DNA from: Sulfurihydrogenibium yellowstonense SS-5
Lineage (GTDB): Bacteria; Aquificota; Aquificia; Aquificales; Hydrogenothermaceae
NCBI RefSeq assembly: GCF_000173615.1
Contig: NZ_ABZS01000028.1
Span: 1 to 12,070 of the forward strand
Direction: 5' to 3'
DNA: 12,070 bases
Position 1 is the first letter of the stretch. Each line of letters opens with the position of its first letter. A model generated the notes under the pieces. The model was not told the origin of the DNA. It worked only from the letters and a program-made list of their open reading frames with translations, and ran no database searches. This document shows positions 6,255-12,070 of this stretch, one piece after another. Both the position numbers and the translations under genes were made by a program.

Positions 6255-6569
6255 ATGAACAAAGCATTGATTGAAAAAATCAAAAATGACCCAGATTTTC
6301 AAAAGCTTGTAAAGGAAAGAACAAGGATAATGATTATCCTAACATTGGTTGAGCTTGTAGTTTACTTTGGTTTTATCTTGTTGGTTGCATTTAACAAAGA
6401 GTTTTTAGCTCAAAAGCTTGGAGATAGTGTAATAACTATCGGCATTCCAATAGGAATTGGCGTGATCGTAATCTCGTTCCTTTTAACAGGTATCTATGTT
6501 TACATAGCTAACAAAGATTTTGATGAATTAACAGAAAAAATAAAGCAAAAGTATGTAAGGGAGGTGTAA
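6255..6569 (+). CDS. yjcH: DUF485 (YjcH-like) inner-membrane protein
   Basis: A 104-residue protein with GGGAGGT 6 bases before the ATG. A charged N-terminal helix contains N-D-P-D-F-Q-K-L-V-K-E-R, the typical opening of DUF485 proteins. Two membrane helices follow (about residues 24-47 and 57-85), then a charged cytoplasmic tail. The stop is only 3 bases from the actP start, and the actP ribosome binding site lies inside the last codons, so the two are translationally linked. In E. coli and many other bacteria the same pair, yjcH-actP, follows acs. Its molecular role is not established; a small partner or accessory subunit of the transporter is the usual guess. Identity is strongly supported by sequence and context. 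Confidence 0.93.
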   Translation: MNKALIEKIKNDPDFQKLVKERTRIMIILTLVELVVYFGFILLVAFNKEFLAQKLGDSVITIGIPIGIGVIVISFLLTGIYVYIANKDFDELTEKIKQKYVREV

Positions 6570-6572
6570 GCT

Positions 6573-8306
6573 ATGACTAAAAGGAGTTTAATGTTTTATC
6601 TGTTAAGTGTGGCTGTTGTAGGATTTGCCTTTGCAGCCGGCGGAGTAGAAGGACCGGTTCAAAAGCAAGCTGTAAATCCACTTGCAATAACGATGTTCAT
6701 AATCTTTGTTGTTGCAACCCTTGGAATTACATACTGGGCTGCAAAAAGAACAAAAACAGCCAAGGATTTCTATACAGCAGGCGGTGGAATTACAGGATTT
6801 CAAAATGGTTTAGCAATAGCCGGTGATTTCATGTCTGCTGCATCTTTCCTTGGAATTGCCGGACTTGTTTATACATCCGGATATGATGGGTTGCTTTACT
6901 CTATCGGTTTCTTAGTTGGTTGGCCTATTGTTATGTTCTTACTTTCTGAGCCGCTTAGAAATCTTGGAAAGTATACCTTTGCAGACGTAACATCTTTTAG
7001 ACTTGAACAAAGAAGAATAAGAATTCTTGCCGCAATTGGTTCCTTGTCTGTTGTAACATTCTATCTTATTGCACAGATGGTTGGTGCTGGTAAGCTTATA
7101 CAGTTGTTGTTTGGTTTACCTTACTCAACAGCTGTTATAGTTGTTGGTTCATTAATGATAATCTACGTTGCGTTTGGTGGAATGCTTGCAACAACTTGGA
7201 TTCAGATTATAAAAGCTATCTTACTACTTGGTGGTGCTTCATTTATGGCGTTTATGGTACTACTTCATTTTGGATTTAGCTTTGAAAATCTCTTCCAAAC
7301 AGCTGTATCGGTTCACTCAAAAGGTGAAAAGATAATGGCTCCGGGTGGTCTTGTTTCTGACCCATTAAACGCTATCTCTCTTGGACTTGCTTTAATGTTT
7401 GGAACAGCTGGATTGCCACACATCTTAATGAGATTCTTTACAGTTCCTAACGCAAAAGAAGCAAGAAAATCGGTATTCTTTGCAACAGGCTTTATTGGAT
7501 ACTTCTACATCTTAACATTCATCATTGGATTTGGTGCTATTGCTTTATTCGTTCAACATCCAGAATACTTCCAAAATGCTAAACAAGTCGTTGTTGATGG
7601 AATTACTAAAATAGTTGATGCTAATGATCCTGCTAAAAACTTAATCGGTGATAAAAAGGCTCTTGTTGGCGGAGAAAATATGACAGCTATTCACTTAGCT
7701 GAAGCTGTTGGTGGACCTGCATTTATGGGATTTATCTCTGCGGTTGCTTTTGCTACTATCCTTGCAGTTGTAGCTGGTTTAACACTTGCAGGAGCTTCTA
7801 CTGTATCCCACGACCTTTATGCTAACGTTTTTGCAAAAGAAAAAGATGAACAAAAAGAAGTTAAAGTTTCCAAAATAGCTACAATTATTATTGGTATCTT
7901 TGCAATCGTTCTTGGAATTGTTTTTGAAAAACAAAACGTTGCGTTCATGGTTGGTTTAGCTTTTGCAATTGCCGCATCTGTTAACTTCCCGATTCTTATC
8001 TTAGCTATCTATTGGAGAAATCTAACAACAACGGGTGCATTCTGGGGTGGACTTGCCGGCTTAGTTGTAGCTCTTGTTTTAATCGTTATCTCTCCAACAG
8101 TTTGGGTTGATGTACTGAAAAATCCAGAGCCAATCATAAAACTCAAAAACCCGGCTATCTTCTCAATGCTAACTACTTTTGTATTAACAATACTTATCTC
8201 TAAGCTTGACAGCAGCCAAAGAGCAAAAGAAGACAGAGAAGGATTTGAGTCACAATATGTTAGAACTCAAACAGGCATAGGAGCAGAAGGTGCTGTACAT
8301 CATTAA
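6573..8306 (+). CDS. actP: Acetate:cation symporter ActP
   Basis: A 577-residue member of the solute:sodium symporter (SSS) family that brings acetate, and probably glycolate or other short monocarboxylates, across the inner membrane with a cation. An N-terminal cleavable-type hydrophobic segment (about 1-22) precedes many membrane helices. Long stretches agree with E. coli ActP as I remember it: [19 protein letters not shown] (about 67-85), [12 protein letters not shown], and [18 protein letters not shown]. It also ends like E. coli ActP, in a Q-T-G-I-G motif and histidines. By that comparison it carries about 25 extra residues in one loop near residues 333-365. The ribosome binding site AAGGGAGGTG overlaps the end of yjcH. 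Substrate assignment follows from close family resemblance plus the acs and yjcH neighbours. Confidence 0.96.
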   Translation: MTKRSLMFYLLSVAVVGFAFAAGGVEGPVQKQAVNPLAITMFIIFVVATLGITYWAAKRTKTAKDFYTAGGGITGFQNGLAIAGDFMSAASFLGIAGLVYTSGYDGLLYSIGFLVGWPIVMFLLSEPLRNLGKYTFADVTSFRLEQRRIRILAAIGSLSVVTFYLIAQMVGAGKLIQLLFGLPYSTAVIVVGSLMIIYVAFGGMLATTWIQIIKAILLLGGASFMAFMVLLHFGFSFENLFQTAVSVHSKGEKIMAPGGLVSDPLNAISLGLALMFGTAGLPHILMRFFTVPNAKEARKSVFFATGFIGYFYILTFIIGFGAIALFVQHPEYFQNAKQVVVDGITKIVDANDPAKNLIGDKKALVGGENMTAIHLAEAVGGPAFMGFISAVAFATILAVVAGLTLAGASTVSHDLYANVFAKEKDEQKEVKVSKIATIIIGIFAIVLGIVFEKQNVAFMVGLAFAIAASVNFPILILAIYWRNLTTTGAFWGGLAGLVVALVLIVISPTVWVDVLKNPEPIIKLKNPAIFSMLTTFVLTILISKLDSSQRAKEDREGFESQYVRTQTGIGAEGAVHH

Positions 8307-8317
8307 TTAATTTTTAT

Positions 8318-8337
8318 GGTGGGCTTATCTGCCCACC
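8318..8337 (+). other. Intergenic hairpin between actP and the DUF294 gene
   Basis: GGTGGGC (8318-8324) pairs perfectly with GCCCACC (8331-8337) around a six-base loop. No T-run follows (TCTAACAAAAAGG), and on the other strand A-rich sequence follows, so it is not a standard intrinsic terminator. In a 53-base gap inside a same-strand gene run it more likely trims or protects the mRNA end, or lets only part of the transcription through, lowering expression of the downstream regulatory genes. Confidence 0.6.
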
Positions 8338-8359
8338 TCTAACAAAAAGGAGTAAAACA

Positions 8360-10162
8360 ATGAGCATCGTTGATATAGAGCTTTATCTAAAACAAATCTA
8401 TCCATTTGAGCTTTTAACCAATCAAGAGCTATCGGAGATTGTAAATAACTTAGTCATTGAATATTACAAAAAAGGTCAAAAAATAGAAGATGTTGATAAT
8501 TATCTTTATGTTGTTTTGAAAGGAGTAGTTGTTGAAAAAGATAGTCTTGGCAATGAGGTAGGATACTTTGGTCAAGGAAGTTTTTTTGATGTCAGCAGAG
8601 TGATTAACGGGTCTGAAAACATTTTTGAAGCCTTTGAAGAGAGTATTTTATACAAGATAGACAAAAAGATAATCTTAAAGCTTGTTAACGAAAATGAAAG
8701 ATTTGGTGAGTACTTTAAAAAGTCTACAAAAGAAAAGCTTTCTTCAATAGCTTCAGAAAATCCGTACTTCTTTTTGAAAGTAAAAGAGATAGAGCTTCAG
8801 CAGCCGGTTATAGTATCAAAAGATACAACTATCTATGACGCAGTCAAAGAAATGACAGAAAAAGGAGCTTATTCGGTCATAGTTGATTTTAGAAATGGTG
8901 AGTATGGAATCATCACAGACTCAGACATAAGAAAAAAAGTTATACTTCAAAATATAAGTGCTTCTGAAAACGTTGAAAAAATAGCTACAAAGGGACTTAT
9001 TACAATAAATGCAGATTCATTTTTATTTGATGCGATATTTTTGATGATTAAACATAACATTAAAAGAGTTGTTGTCGAAGAAAACGGTAAGATTATAGGC
9101 ATTTTAAACGAAGTTGACTTGCTATCATTATACTCTAATCAGCCACAGTTTTTAGCTTTAAGAGTTGAAAGAGCAAAATCAATCAAAGATTTAAAAATCC
9201 TTTCAGATTCCATTGCAAGAACTGTAAAGATTCTTCACAAAGAAGGAATAAGAACAAGACATATTATGAAAATTGTTTCAGAGATTAACACAAGGATATT
9301 TAGAAAAGCATTTTTACTTACAGCACCGGTAGAGCTTTTAGACCATTCAAGCCTTATCGTTATGGGAAGCGAAGGAAGGCAGGAGCAGATTTTAAAAACA
9401 GACCAAGATAACGGTTTAATCCTTGAAGATGGCTATCAAAATCCAAATTTAGAAGCTATTTCCCAAAACTTTATAGAAGCACTAAAAGAGCTTGGCTATC
9501 CAGAATGTAAAGGAAATGTAATGATTACAAATCCATATTGGAGAAAATCTATAAGCGAGTTTAAAAACTCTATAATTGATTATGTAAATCATATCACGCC
9601 GGAAAATATGCTAAACTTAGCCATTCTCATAGATGCTAAACATATCATCGGAAGAGAAGACCTTTATAATGAGCTTATAGACTTTATGTTTTCAAAAATT
9701 TCAGATAATAAAACGTTTTTATCATACTTTGCACTTCCTACCATTCAGTTTAAAACACCACTGACATTTTTTGGCACTTTTGAAACAGAAAAGGGTGAAC
9801 ATAAAGGAGAATTAGACATAAAAAAAGGTGGTATCTTTCCAATCGTTCACGGCATAAGGTCGTTAGCAGTTGAAAACAAAATAAGAGAGACTAATACATT
9901 TGAAAGAATAAAAAGACTGTCAGAAGTAGGCATTTTTAACAGAGAGTTTGCATCAGAGCTTATAGAAGCATTAGAATTTTTCCTTACTTTAAGACTGAGA
10001 GAGAGACTAAGAAAGATAGAAATGGGCAAACAGCCGGACGATTATGTCAGCATCAACCTACTTTCAAACTTTGAAAAAGACCTTTTAAAGGATGCTTTTA
10101 AAATCGTAAACAAATTTAAAGATTTAATCATCAATCATTTTAAACTAAACTACATATCATGA
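8360..10162 (+). CDS. cNMP-like/CBS/DUF294 putative nucleotidyltransferase
   Basis: A 600-residue soluble protein with four parts. A cyclic-nucleotide-binding-like domain (about 10-115) is followed by two CBS domains (about 147-200 and 205-258), which in other proteins bind adenine nucleotides. Then comes a GlnD-like nucleotidyltransferase domain (DUF294, about 265-405) with G-S-E-G-R-Q-E-Q (336-343) and T-D-Q-D-N (347-351), the metal- and nucleotide-binding signature. The C-terminal helical DUF294_C domain (about 425-595) contains D-I-K-K-G-G-I. The first domain lacks the usual phosphate-binding P-R-x-A segment (S-F-F-D-V-S-R-V-I-N-G-S-E-N instead), so it may not bind cAMP in the normal way. 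AAAAGGAG precedes the ATG at 8360, and the stop overlaps the next gene by 4 bases. The target is unknown. I recall such proteins, paired with a DnaQ-like exonuclease, near acetate or SSS transporter genes in Proteobacteria. A sensor that modifies a partner according to energy state is a reasonable guess only. Confidence 0.9.
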   Translation: MSIVDIELYLKQIYPFELLTNQELSEIVNNLVIEYYKKGQKIEDVDNYLYVVLKGVVVEKDSLGNEVGYFGQGSFFDVSRVINGSENIFEAFEESILYKIDKKIILKLVNENERFGEYFKKSTKEKLSSIASENPYFFLKVKEIELQQPVIVSKDTTIYDAVKEMTEKGAYSVIVDFRNGEYGIITDSDIRKKVILQNISASENVEKIATKGLITINADSFLFDAIFLMIKHNIKRVVVEENGKIIGILNEVDLLSLYSNQPQFLALRVERAKSIKDLKILSDSIARTVKILHKEGIRTRHIMKIVSEINTRIFRKAFLLTAPVELLDHSSLIVMGSEGRQEQILKTDQDNGLILEDGYQNPNLEAISQNFIEALKELGYPECKGNVMITNPYWRKSISEFKNSIIDYVNHITPENMLNLAILIDAKHIIGREDLYNELIDFMFSKISDNKTFLSYFALPTIQFKTPLTFFGTFETEKGEHKGELDIKKGGIFPIVHGIRSLAVENKIRETNTFERIKRLSEVGIFNREFASELIEALEFFLTLRLRERLRKIEMGKQPDDYVSINLLSNFEKDLLKDAFKIVNKFKDLIINHFKLNYIS

Positions 10163-10770
10163 ATAGCATATTAGAAAAATTAAGCTTTTATTATAAGAAA
10201 AAACGATTAAAAAATCCAAATTATAGCTTTCTGTTTGAGGAACCACCGGAAAATGAGTATGTAGCATTCGATACAGAAACTACAGGTTTAAATCCAAAAG
10301 TTGATGATATTTTATCAATCGCAGCAGTAAAGATAAAAGATAATAAAATACTATTAAATGAAAGGTTTAACGTAATTGTTAGACCTGATAGAGAGATTAT
10401 CGAAGATGCTATAAAAATTCACGGACTTAGAAAAAAAGACCTTGAATCCGGTATACCAATAGAAGAAGCAGTTGATAGGTTTGCACATTTTATAGGAAGT
10501 AGACCACTTGTAGGCTACTACTTAGAGTTTGACGTTGCAATGGTAAACAAATATTTTAAAAAACTCTCCGGAACAACATTGCCAAACAAACAGATAGAAG
10601 TATCAGCACTTTATTATGATTTCAAAATCGGCTTAATTCCACAGGGATTTGTTGATTTAAGATTTGATTCTATCCTCAAAGATTTAGACATACCTACCTT
10701 TGGAAAGCATGATGCTTTAAACGATGCCATCATGACAGCACTGATTTTTTTAAAGTTAAAAAATAAATAA
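10159..10770 (+). CDS. DnaQ-like 3'-5' exonuclease (DEDDh family)
   Basis: A 203-residue protein starting inside the previous stop codon (ATGA overlap), so it is probably translationally coupled to the DUF294 gene; no separate strong ribosome binding site is needed. The first 30 residues are basic and aromatic (Y-Y-K-K-K-R-L-K-N-P-N-Y), as I recall for the exonucleases that sit beside DUF294 genes. The catalytic residues of the DEDDh fold are all present: Asp38 and Glu40 in F-D-T-E-T-T-G, Asp125 in E-F-D-V-A-M-V-N-K, and His184 with Asp189 in K-H-D-A-L-N-D-A. It should therefore be an active nuclease on DNA, RNA or small nucleic-acid products. Annotation pipelines often call it DNA polymerase III epsilon subunit, but it is shorter than a full replicative epsilon, and its operon suggests a role with the DUF294 protein rather than in replication proofreading. 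The true substrate is unknown. Confidence 0.9.
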   Translation: MNSILEKLSFYYKKKRLKNPNYSFLFEEPPENEYVAFDTETTGLNPKVDDILSIAAVKIKDNKILLNERFNVIVRPDREIIEDAIKIHGLRKKDLESGIPIEEAVDRFAHFIGSRPLVGYYLEFDVAMVNKYFKKLSGTTLPNKQIEVSALYYDFKIGLIPQGFVDLRFDSILKDLDIPTFGKHDALNDAIMTALIFLKLKNK

Positions 10771-10785
10771 ATAGGAGCGTGTCTA

Positions 10786-11163
10786 ATGAAAAAAGTCAAA
10801 CTTCCTTTTTTAGAACATATAGGGGCTGTTATTGAAGATTTAGACCAAGGAATAGCAGTATTAAGCATAGATATTAAAGATTACCATTTACAACATCTTG
10901 GATACGTTCATGGTGGAGTTATATCTAGTTTAGCAGATAACACAGGGTGGTATGCAGTAATTTCAAATTTACCGGAGGATAAAACTTCTGTAACAATTGA
11001 GATAAAAATTAACTATCTAAAACCGGCAAAGGAAGGAAAATTAAAAGCGATAGGAAGAGTCTTAAAATTAGGTAAAAGCGTAGCCTTTGCAACGGTAGAG
11101 CTGTATTCAAACGATGACCTTGTAGCATATGCAACAGGAACCTATGCTATATTAACGATTTAG
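10786..11163 (+). CDS. PaaI-type hotdog-fold acyl-CoA thioesterase
   Basis: A 125-residue protein starting 15 bases after the exonuclease stop, with AGGAG 8 bases before the ATG. It shows the PaaI/4HBT hotdog pattern: G-Y-V-H-G-G-V-I-S-S-L-A-D (39-51), with the H-G-G motif at 42-44 and the acidic catalytic residue Asp51. It continues with V-T-I-E-I-K-I-N-Y-L-K-P-A-K-E-G and the closing strand Y-A-T-G-T-Y-A-I. Its length is normal for the family. These enzymes hydrolyse acyl-CoA thioesters to the free acid and CoA; the acyl group here is not known. As the last gene of an acetate-activation locus it may free CoA from accumulated or wrong acyl-CoAs, but that is inferred from position alone. No strong terminator follows; only a weak AAGTT/AACTT fold at 11165-11178. 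Confidence 0.88.
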   Translation: MKKVKLPFLEHIGAVIEDLDQGIAVLSIDIKDYHLQHLGYVHGGVISSLADNTGWYAVISNLPEDKTSVTIEIKINYLKPAKEGKLKAIGRVLKLGKSVAFATVELYSNDDLVAYATGTYAILTI

Positions 11164-11245
11164 CAAGTTGAAAAACTTTGACTTTAGTTAATGATATAAT
11201 CATATGTTAGATGATAAATTGGTGGTTTTTATAGAATATAAAAAA

Positions 11246-11276
11246 GAGCTCCTTCGGCTTACAGTCTCAGGATAAC
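11246..11276 (-). repeat. Palindromic intergenic repeat, copy 9
   Basis: GAGCTCCTTCGGCTTACAG then TCTCAGGATAAC. It has the CCTTCGG and CAGGATAA ends also seen in copy 3 (431-464), in the same orientation. Confidence 0.7.
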
Positions 11277-11287
11277 ACGGAAAAGTG

Positions 11288-11315
11288 AACTTACTATAAT
11301 TTTGGAACATTCTTG
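11288..11315 (+). repeat. 28-base repeated segment (pairs with 500-527)
   Basis: Matches 500-527 at 23 of 28 positions without gaps and starts 12 bases after palindrome copy 9, on the same side and in the same orientation as at the other two sites. Confidence 0.65.
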
Positions 11316-11405
11316 TGAATATCTTCAGAAAGAAATCGATAAATTTTACAAAATCTAAGAATAAATCCTTTAGACTTTGTCTCGCGAATCACTGCTACTC
11401 ACTTT

Positions 11406-12070
11406 TTACTCCTTAACTTCCTTCTCCGGTTTTCCAAATAGATATCCTTGTAGATAATCTACACCAAGTTTTATAAGAACATCTTTCTCTTCCTCTAATT
11501 CAACCATTTCTGCCAACACTTTAATATTTTTATGTTTGGCAATTCTTATAATATTTTCAACTATAATTTGGTTGTCTAAATCTTGATGAATATTTGCGAC
11601 TAAGGCACCATCTATTTTGATTATATCAACATTAAAATGTTTTAGATATACAAAATTAGAATATCCGGCACCAAAATCATCTATTGCGTATTTAAATCCT
11701 AAGGATCTTCCGTGTTGGATTGTTCCTTTTACATTTTTAAAATCTAAAATAGCTTCTTCTTCTGTTATCTCTAAATAAACATTTTCAGGTTTTAAACCAT
11801 TGGATACGCAAAGGTTATATAGATTTTCTAAGTTTTTAGTTTTATAAATAAAATTTTTAGACATATTTAAGAATAAGCATTTATTCAATTTCTTTTCTGA
11901 AAGATACTTAATTGCTTTTTCTTGAATCATTTTATCTATCTCTTCAACAAGTCCGTACTTAATAGCATTATTTATAAATTGATATGCTGGAATGTATTTA
12001 TTTTCTTTCTCATCGTAAATTCTCGCTAAAACTTCATAACCATATATATTTCCGGTTTTTGCTTCAACTA
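11406..12070 (-). CDS. EAL-domain protein, c-di-GMP phosphodiesterase family (5' end outside window)
   Basis: The minus-strand frame runs from the right edge to TAA at 11408-11406; the start lies beyond the window and no in-window ATG is a credible start. The visible 221 residues cover nearly a whole EAL domain, which hydrolyses cyclic di-GMP. Read in order, these residues match the catalytic set: Glu of E-V-L-A-R (the EVL variant of EAL), Asn of F-L-N-M-S, Glu of Y-L-E-I-T-E, both Asp of I-D-D-F-G-A-G-Y-S, Lys of I-I-K-I-D, Glu of A-E-M-V-E (A-E-G-V-E in most members), and Gln of L-Q-G-Y-L-F-G. Full conservation suggests an active enzyme rather than a degenerate receptor. Sensor or GGDEF domains may lie upstream out of view. 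It is convergent with the acetate operon and probably unrelated to it. Confidence 0.92.
   Translation of the reverse strand, partial: VEAKTGNIYGYEVLARIYDEKENKYIPAYQFINNAIKYGLVEEIDKMIQEKAIKYLSEKKLNKCLFLNMSKNFIYKTKNLENLYNLCVSNGLKPENVYLEITEEEAILDFKNVKGTIQHGRSLGFKYAIDDFGAGYSNFVYLKHFNVDIIKIDGALVANIHQDLDNQIIVENIIRIAKHKNIKVLAEMVELEEEKDVLIKLGVDYLQGYLFGKPEKEVKE

Larger units (their letters stand above)
11164..11405. other. Gap between convergent genes, with repeat copies
   Basis: No convincing gene lies here. A 13-base dyad ATGAT-ATA-ATCAT (11191-11203) contains a TATAAT. Directly after it a 23-codon frame begins at ATG 11204 and runs into the palindromic repeat, stopping at 11273-11275. This may be the start of a gene cut off by repeat DNA, but it is too short to tell. 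The rest holds the ninth palindrome (11246-11276), the 28-base segment (11288-11315) and a minus-strand AAAAAGTGAGTAG (11407-11395) that belongs to the second repeat family. I see no strong terminator for either flanking gene. Confidence 0.6.

Noticed and set aside
11204..11275. 23-codon plus-strand frame after a TATAAT
   Set aside because: No ribosome binding site, no -35 at a workable distance, and it runs into a repeat; at best the start of a lost gene.

Overview
The window looks like chromosomal DNA from a thermophilic, low-GC member of the Aquificota, most likely Hydrogenothermaceae and perhaps Sulfurihydrogenibium. This is an inference. It rests on very AT-rich DNA, arginine written almost only as AGA/AGG, frequent ATA isoleucine codons, Lys/Glu-rich proteins, strong GGAGG ribosome binding sites, and outer-membrane porins that imply a Gram-negative envelope. 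A Campylobacterota relative is the main alternative.

Layout. Bases 1-185 are the 3' end of a beta-barrel porin gene, closed by a terminator. Bases 219-523 are gene-free and filled with short palindromic repeats. They end exactly where a 5'-truncated ammonium transporter gene begins (about 524-922); it is followed closely by an intact porin gene (954-1997). A second gene-free stretch (1998-2825) carries five more copies of the palindrome and then the very AT-rich leader of acs (acetyl-CoA synthetase, 2826-4718), which has its own terminator.

Next comes a six-gene same-strand run: an OprD-type porin, a DUF485/YjcH protein, the acetate symporter ActP, a four-part cNMP-like/CBS/nucleotidyltransferase (DUF294) protein, a DnaQ-like 3'-5' exonuclease overlapping it by 4 bases, and a PaaI-type hotdog thioesterase. 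After a third repeat-bearing gap, a convergent EAL-domain gene (c-di-GMP phosphodiesterase family) runs off the right edge.

Taken together, 2600-11163 reads as an acetate-assimilation locus. The OprD porin would let acetate through the outer membrane, ActP (with YjcH) would import it with sodium, and Acs would activate it to acetyl-CoA. The DUF294 protein and exonuclease would form a sensory or regulatory pair of unknown mechanism, and the thioesterase might relieve acyl-CoA build-up.

The most interesting unexplained signals are three. First, a short dyad, AAC-N3-GTT, occurs three times before acs and twice before the porin/actP operon, suggesting one shared regulator. Second, a composite intergenic repeat (palindrome plus a conserved TTTTNGAACANTCT block) recurs three times. 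Third, the amt truncation coincides with the edge of one copy of that composite.
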